64,000 nt of DNA from Burkholderiales bacterium (lineage in GTDB: Bacteria; Pseudomonadota; Gammaproteobacteria; Burkholderiales; Burkholderiaceae_C), in contig JAJUGJ010000002.1 in the NCBI GenBank assembly GCA_029268225.1, positions 62,001 to 126,000 on the forward strand, in the 5' to 3' direction. Below, piece after piece: positions 16,569 through 26,541 of this stretch. The notes under the pieces were generated by a model. The model ran no database searches. It saw nothing but the letters and a program-made list of their open reading frames with translations, and was not told where the DNA came from. Made by a program: the position numbers and the translations under genes. Numbering within the stretch: the first letter of the stretch is position 1; every line of letters begins with the position of its first letter.

Positions 16569-19079
16569 ATGACCCACACCACCGATCTCGCGCTCCCGCC
16601 TCAAGAGGCCTCCGTTGACGTCCTGCTGGAGAAGTACGCCGAGCCCGGTGAGACCTCGGTCGATGACGTGCGCCGCCGCGTCGCCAAGGGTCTGGCCACC
16701 ATCGAGAAGACTCCGGAAGCCCAGCAGAAGTGGGAAGCCACCTTCTACGAAGCCCAGCGTGACCTGGGCGTGGTGATGGGCGGGCGCATCAACGCCGCCG
16801 CCGGCCTGGCCGACACGGCCGCCACCCTGATCAACTGCTTCGTGCAGCCCGTGGGCGACGCGATGATCGGCGCCGACGGCCAGATCGGCATCATGGACGC
16901 CGCCTCGCAGGCCGCCGAAACCATGCGCCGTGGCGGCGGCGTGGGCTACAACTTCAGCGCCATCCGTCCCAAGGGCGGCTGGGTGAAGAAAACCAACTCG
17001 CGCGCCTCCGGCCCGGTCAGCTTCATGAAGGTGTTCGACCAGGTCTGCCAGACGGTCGAGTCCGCCGGTGCCCGCCGTGGCGCCCAGATGGGTGTGCTCA
17101 ACGTCTCGCACCCCGACATCGAAGACTTCATCGTTGCCAAGCGCACGCCCGGCACCCTGAACAACTTCAACGTGTCGGTGGGCATCGTCGAGGGCTTCAT
17201 GGAAGCCCTGGCCGCCGACGGCGACTGGGAACTGGTGCACGCCGCTCAGCCCCACCCCGAAGTGCCCGACACCTACCAGCGTGAAGACGGCCTGTGGGTC
17301 TACAAGGTGGTCAAGGCCCGTCACCTGTGGGACACCATCATGAAGTCGACCTACGACTTCGCCGAACCCGGCGTGCTGTTCCTCAACCGCATCAACGAGG
17401 AAAACAACCTCGCCTACTGCGAAACCATCGAGGCTACCAACCCCTGCGGCGAACAGGCCCTGCCCGCCTACGGCTGCTGCGACCTGGGTTCGATCAACCT
17501 GGTCAGCCATGTGCGCAACGCCTTCGAGCCGAACGCCAGCTTCGACTTCGCCTCGTTCGAGAAGGGCATCGCCGTGGCGGTGCGCATGCTCGACAACGTG
17601 CTGGACGCCACCGTGTGGCCGCTCAAGGAGCAGGGCACCGAATCGGCCGCCAAGCGCCGCATCGGCCTGGGCTTCCTGGGCCTGGGCGACGCCCTGGTGA
17701 TGATGGGCCTGCGCTACGACAGCCCCGAAGGCCGCGACATGGCCGCCAAGATTTCGGCCACGCTGCGCGATGCGTCGTATGCCGCCTCGGTGGAGCTGGC
17801 CAAGGAACGTGGCCCCTTCCCGCTGTTCAACGCCGACCAGTACCTGAACACCGGTGCGTTCGCCAAGCGTCTGCCCGAGAAGCTGCGCAAGGAGATCCGC
17901 AAGCACGGCCTGCGTAACTCGCACCTGCTGTCGATCGCGCCCACCGGCACCATCACCCTGGCCTTTGCCGACAACGCCACCAACGGCATCGAGCCCGCCT
18001 TCTCGTGGACCTACAACCGCAAGAAGCGCATGCCCGACGGCGGCCACCGCATCTACGCCGTGGAAGACCACGCTTACCGTGTCTACCTGAGCCGTGGCGG
18101 TGACCCCAAGAACCTGCCCGAAGCCTTCGTGTCGGCCCAGGACATGAGCGCCATCGCCCACGTGGAAATGGTGGCGGCCGTGGCACCCTTCATTGATGCG
18201 GCCATCTCCAAGACCATCAACGTCCCGGCCGACTACCCCTTCGCCGACTTTGCCGACCTGTACCTGCAGGCCTACCGCATGGGTCTGAAGGGCATCACCA
18301 CCTACCGCCCCAACGCCACACTGGGTGCCGTGCTGTCGGTGGACACGCCCGCTGCCGCACCGGCCGCCGGCGCCGCTCCGGCTGGCACCGGCCGCAACGA
18401 CGACGATCCGCTGCGCAAGCAGTTCGACTCGCGTCCGATGGGCGACTTGGAGGGCATCACCTCCAAGGTCGAGTACATGACGTTTGAGGGCAAGCAGGCC
18501 GTCTACGTCACCGTCAACTTCCTGCGCGTGCAGGGCACGATCGACGGCAAGGACGTCACCATCGAGCGCCCGATCGAGTTCTTCATCCCTGGCGGCCAAA
18601 CGTCTGACGGTCAGCAGTGGATCACGTCGAGCATGCGCCTGCTGTCGATGGTGGGCCAGTCCGGTGGCTCGGTCGCCAAGGCCGTCGCCTCGATGCGCAA
18701 GGTGGTGTGGGACAAGGGCCCGGTCCGCTTCGGCATGATCGAGCGTGCCGACGGCACCGTCGCCCCGCGCTTCCACGACTCCGACGTGGCCGCCATCGGC
18801 TTCGCGCTGCAACAGATCCTGGCCAAGCGTGGCTTCCTGGACGCCGAAGGCAACCAGGTCCCGGCCCTGCAACTGGCCGCCCGCCTGGCCCGCCGCGACG
18901 AAGAACTGGGCCACCACCTGCAGCCCACCGACTACAGCATCACGGCTTCGAGCGGCAGCAACGGCCACACCGTGCCCAACTCCGGCAAGAAGTGCCCCGA
19001 GTGCGGCGCGCATGAAATGCACAAGGTCGACGGCTGCATGAAGTGCGCCAACTGCGGCGCCATCGGCAGCTGCGGTTGA
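16569..19079 (+). CDS. nrdJ: Adenosylcobalamin-dependent ribonucleoside-diphosphate reductase (class II)
   Basis: 836-residue class II ribonucleotide reductase that makes dNTP precursors using adenosylcobalamin. The active-site loop [21 protein letters not shown]-type region is present, with Cys293 of NPCGE as the predicted thiyl-radical cysteine. [10 protein letters not shown] and [15 protein letters not shown] are further conserved segments. The C-terminal end carries two CxxC pairs ([10 protein letters not shown] and [12 protein letters not shown]), the zinc-ribbon and redox-cysteine tail typical of NrdJ. The start is MTHTTDLAL at 16569; an upstream frame is Arg/Pro-rich and implausible. 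A strong terminator follows. Confidence 0.96.
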   Translation: MTHTTDLALPPQEASVDVLLEKYAEPGETSVDDVRRRVAKGLATIEKTPEAQQKWEATFYEAQRDLGVVMGGRINAAAGLADTAATLINCFVQPVGDAMIGADGQIGIMDAASQAAETMRRGGGVGYNFSAIRPKGGWVKKTNSRASGPVSFMKVFDQVCQTVESAGARRGAQMGVLNVSHPDIEDFIVAKRTPGTLNNFNVSVGIVEGFMEALAADGDWELVHAAQPHPEVPDTYQREDGLWVYKVVKARHLWDTIMKSTYDFAEPGVLFLNRINEENNLAYCETIEATNPCGEQALPAYGCCDLGSINLVSHVRNAFEPNASFDFASFEKGIAVAVRMLDNVLDATVWPLKEQGTESAAKRRIGLGFLGLGDALVMMGLRYDSPEGRDMAAKISATLRDASYAASVELAKERGPFPLFNADQYLNTGAFAKRLPEKLRKEIRKHGLRNSHLLSIAPTGTITLAFADNATNGIEPAFSWTYNRKKRMPDGGHRIYAVEDHAYRVYLSRGGDPKNLPEAFVSAQDMSAIAHVEMVAAVAPFIDAAISKTINVPADYPFADFADLYLQAYRMGLKGITTYRPNATLGAVLSVDTPAAAPAAGAAPAGTGRNDDDPLRKQFDSRPMGDLEGITSKVEYMTFEGKQAVYVTVNFLRVQGTIDGKDVTIERPIEFFIPGGQTSDGQQWITSSMRLLSMVGQSGGSVAKAVASMRKVVWDKGPVRFGMIERADGTVAPRFHDSDVAAIGFALQQILAKRGFLDAEGNQVPALQLAARLARRDEELGHHLQPTDYSITASSGSNGHTVPNSGKKCPECGAHEMHKVDGCMKCANCGAIGSCG

Positions 19080-19101
19080 TCAGGGTCGCTTGATGCATCC
19101 A

Positions 19102-19125
19102 GGGGCGCTGCGGCGCCCCTTTTTT
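19102..19125 (+). terminator. Intrinsic terminator of nrdJ
   Basis: GGGGCGC-TGCG-GCGCCCC stem-loop (19102-19119) followed by six T residues, 22 bp after the nrdJ stop. Confidence 0.95.
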
Positions 19126-19173
19126 GTGCCGGGACACCACGCCAGATCGTCGAGGCGTCGATGCCGCCCGGCC

Positions 19174-20403
19174 TCAACGCCAGGCCTGCGCCACCCGTGC
19201 GTGCGTGGGTCGGCGATCCAGCCAGGCCACCAGGGCCACGCAGCCCAGGGCCGACAGCACCGTGCCCACGCCAAAGGCCCAGGCATAGCCCCAGGCATCG
19301 CCCACCACCCCGCCGGCAATGCCGCCCAGACTGCCCACACCCACCACGACACTGGCCAGCAAGGTGAAGTCGGTGCCCGCATGGTCGGGGTCGGACGCGT
19401 CCATCATCAAGGCGAACAAGGCCACCGTGGCCATCGTGCCCACCACGCCTTCGGCCACCGTGGCCCACCACAGCCAGGCCATGCTGCCCCACCCCAGCGC
19501 GATCGCCAGGTAGAGCACAAAGGTCAGCGACTGGCCCAACCCGGTCCACAGCATGGCGGAGCGCCGGTTCACCCGCACCATCAGCAGCCCGCCCAGCAGC
19601 GCACCCAACAGGCTGGCACCCGAGCCCACCGCGCCCTTCATCAGCGCGATCGTTTCCTTGCTGGCCCCCTGGTCGCTGACAAAGGGCGTGATGAGGCTGC
19701 TGACCATCTGGTCGCCAAACCGGAAACAGAACACCAGCCCGGCGCAGGTCAGCATGCCGGGCGCCAGGGCGCGGTGCCACCAACCCAGCGCCAGTTGCCC
19801 CGCCGTGAGCGTGGGGCGGGGCACCACGGCGGCTTCGGGATCGATCATGCGGGCGGGCTCGCGCATGCGCCACACCGGCCAGGTGCTCAGCGCCAGCAGC
19901 AGGGCCATCACCCCGAACACCACGCGGCCGTCGGTGCGCGCCCACAGCCACAGCAAGCCCCCGCCCCCCAGGATCATGCCCAGCCGATAGGCCCCCACCT
20001 GGATGGCATTGGCCAGCCCCCGCTCACGTGCCGCCAGCAGGCGCACGGCCAGCCCATCGGTCACGATGTCCTGCGTGGCCGCCAGCAGGTTGAACACCAG
20101 CACGGCCAGCAGCAGCCCCTGGCTGGCGGCGCCCAGGTCGAGCAGGGCCAAGGTCAGGGCGGCCAGCACCGAGCAGCCTTGCAGCCCCAACAACCAGGTG
20201 CGACGCGTGCCATGGTGGTCCACCCAAGGCGCCCACAGGAACTTGAGCAACCAGGGCAGGGCCAGCAACTGCAAGAGCCCGATGGCCGTGAGCGACCAAC
20301 CCGCCTCACGCATCAACACCGGCAAGGCCAAGGTGAAAAAGCCAAAGGGCAGCCCCTGGGCGGCGTACAGACTGGACAGCAAGGCAAGGGGGTGGCGTGA
20401 CAT
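19174..20403 (-). CDS. AmpG-like MFS permease
   Basis: 409 residues with about twelve hydrophobic segments. Family-type features are the N-terminal LYAAQGLPFGFFTLALP, FLWAPWVDHHGTRRTWLL between TM2 and TM3, and the LLAATQDIVTDGLAVRLL segment, which match the AmpG (muropeptide permease) group of the major facilitator superfamily. AmpG imports GlcNAc-anhydro-MurNAc-peptides for cell-wall recycling, but relatives carry other solutes. I start at MSRHPLALLSS (ATG ending at 20403); the longer frame upstream runs into the divergent promoter region. Confidence 0.82.
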   Translation of the reverse strand: MSRHPLALLSSLYAAQGLPFGFFTLALPVLMREAGWSLTAIGLLQLLALPWLLKFLWAPWVDHHGTRRTWLLGLQGCSVLAALTLALLDLGAASQGLLLAVLVFNLLAATQDIVTDGLAVRLLAARERGLANAIQVGAYRLGMILGGGGLLWLWARTDGRVVFGVMALLLALSTWPVWRMREPARMIDPEAAVVPRPTLTAGQLALGWWHRALAPGMLTCAGLVFCFRFGDQMVSSLITPFVSDQGASKETIALMKGAVGSGASLLGALLGGLLMVRVNRRSAMLWTGLGQSLTFVLYLAIALGWGSMAWLWWATVAEGVVGTMATVALFALMMDASDPDHAGTDFTLLASVVVGVGSLGGIAGGVVGDAWGYAWAFGVGTVLSALGCVALVAWLDRRPTHARVAQAWR

Positions 20404-20466
20404 GGGCCCGGGACGAAGATCGCAACCCCGGCATGGTGGCAGATTCTGTGATGCGCGCACGGGCCC

Positions 20467-20497
20467 CCGAAATCCGCCACGATTTCTCGGATTTCGG
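20467..20497. repeat. Inverted repeat in the divergent promoter region
   Basis: Perfect 9-bp arms CCGAAATCC and GGATTTCGG separated by 13 bp, between the divergent AmpG-like gene and the small exported-protein gene. The position suggests an operator for one or both genes. Confidence 0.6.
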
Positions 20498-20578
20498 ACA
20501 TGCGGGGGCTGTGCAAGCCGCGGGCGTGGTGGCAAGCTGGGCAGCATGTAAGCAGGTGTGACGCGTGCAGGAGGTGCC

Positions 20579-21160
20579 ATGAAGCGTTCCTCGACACTCC
20601 GCCGACTCGGCTGGGCTTGGGCCGCCACGGTTTGCGTGGGCAGCGCCAGCGCAGCCTGGATGCCCGATGCGCCGGAATCGGACAGCTGGACGGCCTTGCC
20701 CCCCTCGCCGGCGACCGCGCTCGTGCATGCGGAACCCGCCTGCAGCAGCGCCACCCTCGGCGAAGCGGTGCAACTCATCTATGCGCACGATGCGCCTGAA
20801 CAGGCATGGGCCCTGGCACAGCGTTGCACCCAGGAAGCGCGCCAACAAGGTCACGCCGTCAAACGCCTGATCGCCGTGCGCATCCAGGCCCTGATCGCCA
20901 TGCGCTTTCGGGATCTGGAGACCCTGCAGACCGCCGGCCAGGCCCTGATCGAGCAGCGCGTCTTGCCCGAGTACGTCCCCGATGGTCACATGTGCATGGC
21001 GTTCACCTGTCTGGCCCAGGGCGACACCCAGTGCGCCCGCACCCACCTGACCCAGGCCCGCGCCCAGTTCACCGCCATGCAGATTCCGCATGCCCTGGAC
21101 CAGCTGGTGCCTCTGGAGCAGGCCCTGCTGCACATGGAGGCCACCGACCCCTCCCCCTGA
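20579..21160 (+). CDS. Exported helical protein of unknown function
   Basis: 193 residues. An N-terminal signal peptide is likely (MKRSSTLRRLGWAWAATVCV, then GSASAA for cleavage). The mature part is Ala/Gln/Leu-rich and helical with a TPR-like feel (AWALAQRCTQEARQQG, DTQCARTHLTQARAQF) and contains several cysteines. AGGAGG at 20569-20574 precedes the ATG and decides the start over an in-frame codon 21 bp upstream. I do not recognise a family. Confidence 0.7.
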   Translation: MKRSSTLRRLGWAWAATVCVGSASAAWMPDAPESDSWTALPPSPATALVHAEPACSSATLGEAVQLIYAHDAPEQAWALAQRCTQEARQQGHAVKRLIAVRIQALIAMRFRDLETLQTAGQALIEQRVLPEYVPDGHMCMAFTCLAQGDTQCARTHLTQARAQFTAMQIPHALDQLVPLEQALLHMEATDPSP

Positions 21161-21200
21161 CCAGCCGAGCACCGCGGCACGGGCGCCGTGGGGCCCGGCC

Positions 21201-21530
21201 TCACAGTGGCTCGTCGCTGTCGGGCATGGGGTAGGAGTCGGCCTTGTAGTTGGGCCCCTTCATCAGCATGACGATGCCGCAACCGATGGCCACCGTCAGC
21301 ACCAGGGTCCAATGCAGGATGACCACGCCGATCATGATGAACTCGAAGCGCATGACGCCCGGGTCGCGGGCGCCGTCGGGCTGCTCAGGATAGAACAGCC
21401 AGGTGGCTCCGGCCAGCACCAGAGGCAGCGCGGTGCCCACGGCCCAGATCCAGGGCAGCTTCTTCCAGATGGCCCACTCCCACCCCGCGGGGGAGCGGAT
21501 CGAGTGCGGGTCTTTCTTGAGCCAGGACAT
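21201..21530 (-). CDS. Small two-helix membrane protein, unknown function
   Basis: 109 residues with two hydrophobic helices (WIWAVGTALPLVLAGATWLF and FIMIGVVILHWTLVLTVAIG) and a polar, acidic C-terminus (YPMPDSDEPL). Start MSWLKKDPHS chosen at the ATG ending at 21530. It is convergent with the exported-protein gene and divergent from the phytase-like lipoprotein gene. No family recognised. Confidence 0.65.
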   Translation of the reverse strand: MSWLKKDPHSIRSPAGWEWAIWKKLPWIWAVGTALPLVLAGATWLFYPEQPDGARDPGVMRFEFIMIGVVILHWTLVLTVAIGCGIVMLMKGPNYKADSYPMPDSDEPL

Positions 21531-21591
21531 GCCTGGATTGGGCCACAAAGGGTCAGGCCTGTCGCCAATTGTTCAAGAAACAGTCACGGCA

Positions 21592-21653
21592 TTTTCACGA
21601 CAGCCACCTACCTTCCGACGGTTTGTTCCACTTTGTGACTGCCGTCGTGAAAA
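21592..21653 (+). repeat. Inverted repeat covering the start of the phytase-like gene
   Basis: Arms TTTTCACGAC (21592-21601) and GTCGTGAAAA (21644-21653) are a perfect 10-bp inverted repeat. The right arm contains the preferred GTG start codon at 21647, so a hairpin in the mRNA could mask initiation. Confidence 0.5.
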
Positions 21654-23968
21654 AAACCGCTTCCGCCCTCGCTGCCAGCCTCGCGTTGTCCACCCTTCTG
21701 GTCGCCTGCGGAGGAGGCGGTGACGACACCCCGTCCGTCCCCACGGTGGCCGCCTCGGTCAGCGACGACACGCAGTTCTTCAACCGCGTGGCCACCTTCG
21801 CCGTGTGCGCCCAAATCGGCTCCTCGTGCGAAACCCGCGAGGCCACTGCCGCCGAAATCGTGGCGGCCAGCACCGACGGCATGACCCTGATCTACACCAA
21901 CAGCCCGAAGGACGAAGTGGGCTTCGTGGACATCACCGACCCCTCGGCCCCGCAAGCACTGGGCGCCCTGGCCATGGGTGGCGAACCCACCTCCATCACG
22001 GTGCAAGGCAACCACGCGCTGATCGCGGTCAACACCTCCGCCAGCTTCACCGCCCCCTCGGGCAAGCTGGTCGTCGTCGACATCGCCACGCGCACGGTGG
22101 TGCATGAGATCGCCCTGGGCGGCCAGCCCGATTCGATCGCCATCAGCAAGGATGGCAAGTACGTGGCCGTCGTGATCGAGAACGAGCGCGACGAAGACGC
22201 CGGTGACGGGCGCCCCGCCCAACTGCCGGGCGGCAAGCTGGTGATCGTCGACGCGGTCGGCGCGCCGGCCACCTGGAAGACGCGTGACGTGGCGCTGGGC
22301 AACCTGGCCATGCGCTTCCCCACCGACCCCGAACCCGAATACGTCTCCATCAACGACCGCAACGTGGCCGTGGTCACCTTGCAAGAGAACAACCACATCG
22401 TGCTCGTGGACCTGGCCACGGGCCAGCTGACCCGCGACTTCAGCGCCGGCACGGTCTCTCTGACCCAGATCGACCTGACCGATGCCCCTCGCCCCAACCA
22501 GGTGAGCCTGACCGAAAGCCTGAGCGACCGCCTGCGCGAGCCCGACGGCGTCACCTGGGTCTCCACCACCCAGTTCGTCACGGCCAACGAAGGCGACCTG
22601 GACGGCGGCAGCCGTGGCTTCACCCTGTTCAACACCGACGGCAGCGTGGCCTACGACGCGGGCAACACGATGGAGCACCTGATCGCGCGCATCGGCCACA
22701 CCAACGACAAGCGCTCGGATGCCAAGGGGAACGAGCCCGAGAACGTGGCCAGCGGCCGCTTTGACCGCACCGATTACCTGTTCGTGGCGTCCGAGCGCTC
22801 CAGCGTGCTGGCCGTGTACGACCTGAGCCAGGCCAATGCCCCGGCCCTCAAGCAGGTGCTGCCCTCGGCCCAGGCGCCGGAAGGGGTGCTGACCATCCCG
22901 TCTCGCAACCTGGTCATCACCGCCAGCGAAGAGACCAACCCCGTCTCGGGCGGCCCGGCCGTGTTCGCCGCCCTCAACATCTACCAGTACCAGAAGGCCC
23001 CGGCCCAGTACCCCACCATCGCATCGGTCAACCGCACCGACGGCACCCCGATCCCCTGGTCGGCCCTGTCCGGCCTGGCGGCCGCGCCCACCGGTTCGCT
23101 CGTGTACGCGGTGGACGACGCCTTCTTCCGTGGCAACCGCATTTTCGAGATCGACACCAGCGTCAAGCCCGCCAGACTGCAGCGTGAGATCCGCATCACC
23201 GACCCTAATGGCCTGATCGCCGGCCTGGCCGCCAGCCTGCCGGACACCCCCAGCGGCAGCACGTTCGACGACGCCGACCTGGCCGCCCTGGTCAACAACG
23301 CCGACAAGAGCGTCAACATCGATCCCGAAGGCATCGCCATCGCCTCCAGCGGCGGCTTCTGGATTGCCTCGGAAGGCGCGGTCGGCAAAAGCGCCAACCT
23401 GATCTTCAAGGTCTCGGCCACCGGGGTCATCGAAGACATCATCCAGTTGCCTGCGGACGTCAATGCCAAGCAGACCAGCAATGGCTACGAAGGCATTGCC
23501 GAAGCCGACGGGAAGCTCGTGGTGGCCTTCCAGCGCACCTGGACTGGCGACACGCATCCGCGCATCGGCGTGTACGACCTGGCCACCCAGACCTGGTCCT
23601 TCCTGTTCTACCCGCTGGACCTGCCCACCTCGCCCAACGGCGGCTGGGTCGGCTTGTCGGAAATCATGGCGCTGGGCAACAACCGCTTCGCCGTGATCGA
23701 GCGTGACAACCAGGCAGGCCCCGATGCCACCGTCAAGAAGATCTACCGCATCGACCTGACCGGCAAGGCCGACGGCAGCGTGCTGACCAAGACCCTGGTG
23801 CGCGACCTGCTGCCTGACCTGCGTGCCACCAAGGGCCATGTGCTGGAGAAGATCGAAGGCCTGGCCCGCCTGGCCAATGGCGACGTCTACATCGTCAACG
23901 ACAACGACGGCGTGGACCTGGGCAGTGGTGAAACCCAGCTGATCAAGCTGGGCAAGATCTTCAACTGA
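21647..23968 (+). CDS. Phytase-like beta-propeller lipoprotein (esterase-like activity of phytase family)
   Basis: About 773 residues. The N-terminus is a lipoprotein signal (KKTASALAASLALSTLLVAC with lipobox LVAC, then Gly/Asp-rich), so it is probably an outer-membrane or periplasmic lipoprotein. The N-terminal half has repeated propeller-type blades (GKLVVVDIATRTVV, KLVIVDAVGAP, HIVLVDLATGQL). The C-terminal half matches the phytase-like esterase domain (NIDPEGIAIASSGGFWIASEG, SNGYEGIAEADGKLVVAFQR, NRFAVIERDNQAG, LEKIEGLARLANGDVYIVND). The start is uncertain: GTG 21647 gives a normal signal peptide, with GTG 21635 and TTG 21569 as alternatives; none has a clear ribosome site. Confidence 0.82.
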   Translation: MKKTASALAASLALSTLLVACGGGGDDTPSVPTVAASVSDDTQFFNRVATFAVCAQIGSSCETREATAAEIVAASTDGMTLIYTNSPKDEVGFVDITDPSAPQALGALAMGGEPTSITVQGNHALIAVNTSASFTAPSGKLVVVDIATRTVVHEIALGGQPDSIAISKDGKYVAVVIENERDEDAGDGRPAQLPGGKLVIVDAVGAPATWKTRDVALGNLAMRFPTDPEPEYVSINDRNVAVVTLQENNHIVLVDLATGQLTRDFSAGTVSLTQIDLTDAPRPNQVSLTESLSDRLREPDGVTWVSTTQFVTANEGDLDGGSRGFTLFNTDGSVAYDAGNTMEHLIARIGHTNDKRSDAKGNEPENVASGRFDRTDYLFVASERSSVLAVYDLSQANAPALKQVLPSAQAPEGVLTIPSRNLVITASEETNPVSGGPAVFAALNIYQYQKAPAQYPTIASVNRTDGTPIPWSALSGLAAAPTGSLVYAVDDAFFRGNRIFEIDTSVKPARLQREIRITDPNGLIAGLAASLPDTPSGSTFDDADLAALVNNADKSVNIDPEGIAIASSGGFWIASEGAVGKSANLIFKVSATGVIEDIIQLPADVNAKQTSNGYEGIAEADGKLVVAFQRTWTGDTHPRIGVYDLATQTWSFLFYPLDLPTSPNGGWVGLSEIMALGNNRFAVIERDNQAGPDATVKKIYRIDLTGKADGSVLTKTLVRDLLPDLRATKGHVLEKIEGLARLANGDVYIVNDNDGVDLGSGETQLIKLGKIFN

Positions 23969-23992
23969 CCCTGCTCAACGCCTCCACACCAT

Positions 23993-24017
23993 GCGCCCGG
24001 CCCGTCCGGGCGCTTTT
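23993..24017 (+). terminator. Intrinsic terminator of the phytase-like gene
   Basis: GCGCCCGG-CCCGT-CCGGGCGC stem-loop followed by TTTT, 24 bp after the stop codon. Confidence 0.85.
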
Positions 24018-24155
24018 CATGGGAGCGCCAGCCGACACATATCACCCAGACAAACAGTTCGCCTTTATCTTCACATTCACAAAATAATTTCTGATTTTCT
24101 CGATGCGTTGAAATTCGTATGCTGGGGCTCCGTGTGATCTTCAATGGAGTTTTCC

Positions 24156-24620
24156 ATGCGCAGCTACCGTCGCAACAGCCCCGAATCCGCCGCCCGCATC
24201 GTGAGCATGATCCTGCTGGCTGACTGCCATGTCAGCCGCGATGAGATGGAGGCCCTCAAGCACCATGACATCCCCCACCGCCTCGACCTGAGCCATCCGC
24301 ACTTCATGCTGGTGACGCAGCAGTTGTGCGATGACCTGCGCACCTTCTCCGAGATCCCCTGGCAAGGCGCGCAGGCCCTGCCCACCGCCAGCTGGCACGC
24401 CATGCTCGACGAAATCGACGACAGCGGCCTGCGGCTGATCCTGCTTGATCTGTGTGCCACCCTGGTCGAGTGTGACCATCACATTGCCGTGGACGAGCAG
24501 ACCCTGGTTCACAGCATGGCCGACCACTGGCACCTGCCGCGCCCGGTGTGGCGACATCGGACGCGGCCCCTGGCCACCACCACCCGGTCGCATGTGGAGG
24601 CGGTCGCTTTGGCGGGCTGA
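24156..24620 (+). CDS. TerB-like protein
   Basis: 154 residues, all-helical. The pattern SAARIVSMILLADCHVSRDEMEAL followed near the C-terminus by LVECDHHIAVDEQTLVHSMADHW resembles the two metal-binding helical hairpins of TerB-fold proteins (acidic/His motifs ADCHVSRDE and CDHHIAVDE). GGAG six bases before the ATG at 24156 favours this start over one four codons upstream. The upstream 100 bp are clearly AT-richer than average, consistent with a promoter. Function unknown. Confidence 0.65.
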   Translation: MRSYRRNSPESAARIVSMILLADCHVSRDEMEALKHHDIPHRLDLSHPHFMLVTQQLCDDLRTFSEIPWQGAQALPTASWHAMLDEIDDSGLRLILLDLCATLVECDHHIAVDEQTLVHSMADHWHLPRPVWRHRTRPLATTTRSHVEAVALAG

Positions 24621-24623
24621 TGC

Positions 24624-26489
24624 TCACGGAGCGTGCGTCAACTCGAGGGGCAATCGCACCTCGAACGTGGCGCCGCCACCCGGCGTGGCCTGTGCCCGGA
24701 TCCGGCCGCCGTGCAGTCGCACGATGCGCTCGACCATGTACAGACCCAGCCCCGCCCCCGGCTTGCCCTGGGCGGTGCGTCCGCGAAAGTACTTCTTGAA
24801 AACCTGGGCCCGTTCGTCTTCAGGGATGCCCTCGCCGTGGTCCACCACGCGCAAGACAAGCTCACCGCGCTCCAGCATGCGGGCGGCCAGGGTGATCTCC
24901 TGGCCGGCCGGGCTGTGGCGGTCGGCGTTGGCCAGCAGGTTGCGCACGACGATGTGCAGCAACTTGGGGTCACCGGCCCACCGCTCAGGCAAGGCATCGA
25001 CATCCAGCACCACACGCTCGGCCGGCCAGTCGGCCGCGGCGTCTTCCAGCCATTCCAGCAGATCGAAGGCCTGGGCCTGCAGGGGCTGCTCGGCGCCCTC
25101 CAGGCGGTCCAGCGACAGGTAGTCGTCCATCAGGTTGCTCATGCGCCTCGCCGCCTGCTGGATGTTGGCGCAACGGGTCAGGGTGCGCTCCGCCGGGGCC
25201 TGCAGATTGCGCGCCAATTGTTGGGCGGTCGTGTTGATGATGGCCAATGGCGTGCGGAACTCGTGGGAAACCAGGGCCATGAAGTCCCGCTGCTCCTGAT
25301 GTGCCGCGTGTGCCACGGCCAGCTGGCGCTTGAGCGAGCCATAGCGCAAGGCCACAAACAGGCTCAGCACGATCAGATGAAAAATGGAGGTGACCTGATA
25401 GATGTTGTCGGTGAGCCACCCCGGCTCGAGAACACCCAGGTTGCGCAGGAAGCGCACCAACACCCCCAGGCCATAGACACCGAAGGTCAGCAAGAAGAGG
25501 TAAGCCGGGCGAAAGCCCCGCAGCGCCAATTTGACGGCCACCATGTTGAGCCCAACCAGCCACACGATGGTGCTGAGCTGCAGGATGGGCATGGCCGCCC
25601 CGTAATCCACCGCGACGGCGATGCCTGCGGTGGCCAGCCCCACGACCGTGGTCAAGCGGACATGCCAGCGCGATCCGCGTGGCGTATGGCGTGGCAACTC
25701 CAGCAACACGTCGGCAAACCGTGCCGCCAGAACCAAGGACAGGCACAGGGACAAGGCCAGGAGGGACAAACTGAACGAGGCCGACCATCCGAACATGGCC
25801 TGCAGGTGCCCGGCCGTCAAGAACACCGCGGCCATCGAACAGGAGGCGTACAGCGCACACCAGAGGCCCAGGCTTTCCCGGCTGACGCGCCAGAACACGA
25901 ACTGAAACACGATCACGAGCGCGTAGACGCCCATCAAGGCGCCCGTTCCCAAGGCCTCGCGCGTCGCCTCTGCCCTGTATGCCTCGGGCCGCAACAAAGA
26001 CACCGTGGTGCTCAGCGACGGGCGCGTGACCAAGCGCACCAGCAGGGTGTGCTCTCCCGGAGGCAAGCTCAGGCGGAAGGTGGGGCTGCGGGTGTTCATC
26101 GGCCATTGCGCGCGCGGCACCATCTGCCCGGCGCGTGTTTCGCGCCAATGCCCACTGGCCTGCCACTCATACAGACGCACATCTTCCAGCAAGGCGTTGT
26201 TGAACACCAGGCGCCAGTCCGGGTCGGCATTGACGGGTTGGCGCACGGTCACCCGCAACCAGATGGCCGCCCGGGTGAATCCGAAGCTGGGTTCGCCAGG
26301 CAAGCGGCGCCAATCGGTGCGCGCAGCGGCAACGTCCGGCGTCCATTGCGCGGCATCGTCTCGCAGCCAACTCATCTGCCCGCGCAAGTCCAGGCTCTCC
26401 AGCCCGTTGGACAACGGCACCACCGCCCTGGCCGGCAGCCACGCCGTCAGCAGCAAGATGAACAAGAAGCGACGCAGGCCGTGCAACAT
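24624..26489 (-). CDS. 7TMR-DISM sensor histidine kinase
   Basis: 621 residues. A signal peptide leads into a periplasmic 7TMR-DISMED2 jelly-roll domain (about 30-180; FTRAAIWLRVTVR, LLEDVRLYEW, PPGEHTLLVRL), then seven membrane helices (about 190-385), then HisKA with the phospho-acceptor His409 in LVSHEFRTPL, and a HATPase (NLLANADRHS, DHGEGIPEDE, GAGLGLYMVERIVRLHGG). DISM extracellular domains are thought to sense carbohydrate-like ligands. It is divergent from a response-regulator gene; the 105-bp gap holds a repeat shared with the neighbouring secretion operon. Confidence 0.94.
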   Translation of the reverse strand: MLHGLRRFLFILLLTAWLPARAVVPLSNGLESLDLRGQMSWLRDDAAQWTPDVAAARTDWRRLPGEPSFGFTRAAIWLRVTVRQPVNADPDWRLVFNNALLEDVRLYEWQASGHWRETRAGQMVPRAQWPMNTRSPTFRLSLPPGEHTLLVRLVTRPSLSTTVSLLRPEAYRAEATREALGTGALMGVYALVIVFQFVFWRVSRESLGLWCALYASCSMAAVFLTAGHLQAMFGWSASFSLSLLALSLCLSLVLAARFADVLLELPRHTPRGSRWHVRLTTVVGLATAGIAVAVDYGAAMPILQLSTIVWLVGLNMVAVKLALRGFRPAYLFLLTFGVYGLGVLVRFLRNLGVLEPGWLTDNIYQVTSIFHLIVLSLFVALRYGSLKRQLAVAHAAHQEQRDFMALVSHEFRTPLAIINTTAQQLARNLQAPAERTLTRCANIQQAARRMSNLMDDYLSLDRLEGAEQPLQAQAFDLLEWLEDAAADWPAERVVLDVDALPERWAGDPKLLHIVVRNLLANADRHSPAGQEITLAARMLERGELVLRVVDHGEGIPEDERAQVFKKYFRGRTAQGKPGAGLGLYMVERIVRLHGGRIRAQATPGGGATFEVRLPLELTHAP

Positions 26490-26541
26490 GGTGCGTGAAC
26501 CTTAGCACGCGCATCGCTGCACCGAAGGGTCCACACCGGCC

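Noticed and set aside
14224-16572. 782-residue forward frame across the acuI and oxygenase genes
   Set aside because: Low-complexity Gly/His/Gln-rich translation opposite two well-supported genes.
16422-19022. 866-residue reverse-strand frame opposite nrdJ
   Set aside because: Shadow of the conserved NrdJ gene; Val/Gly/His-rich with no domains.
21581-21610. PhoB box upstream of the phytase-like gene
   Set aside because: CTGTCGTGAAAATGCCGTGA on the reverse strand only loosely fits the direct-repeat consensus and points away from the gene; kept only as part of the inverted-repeat note.
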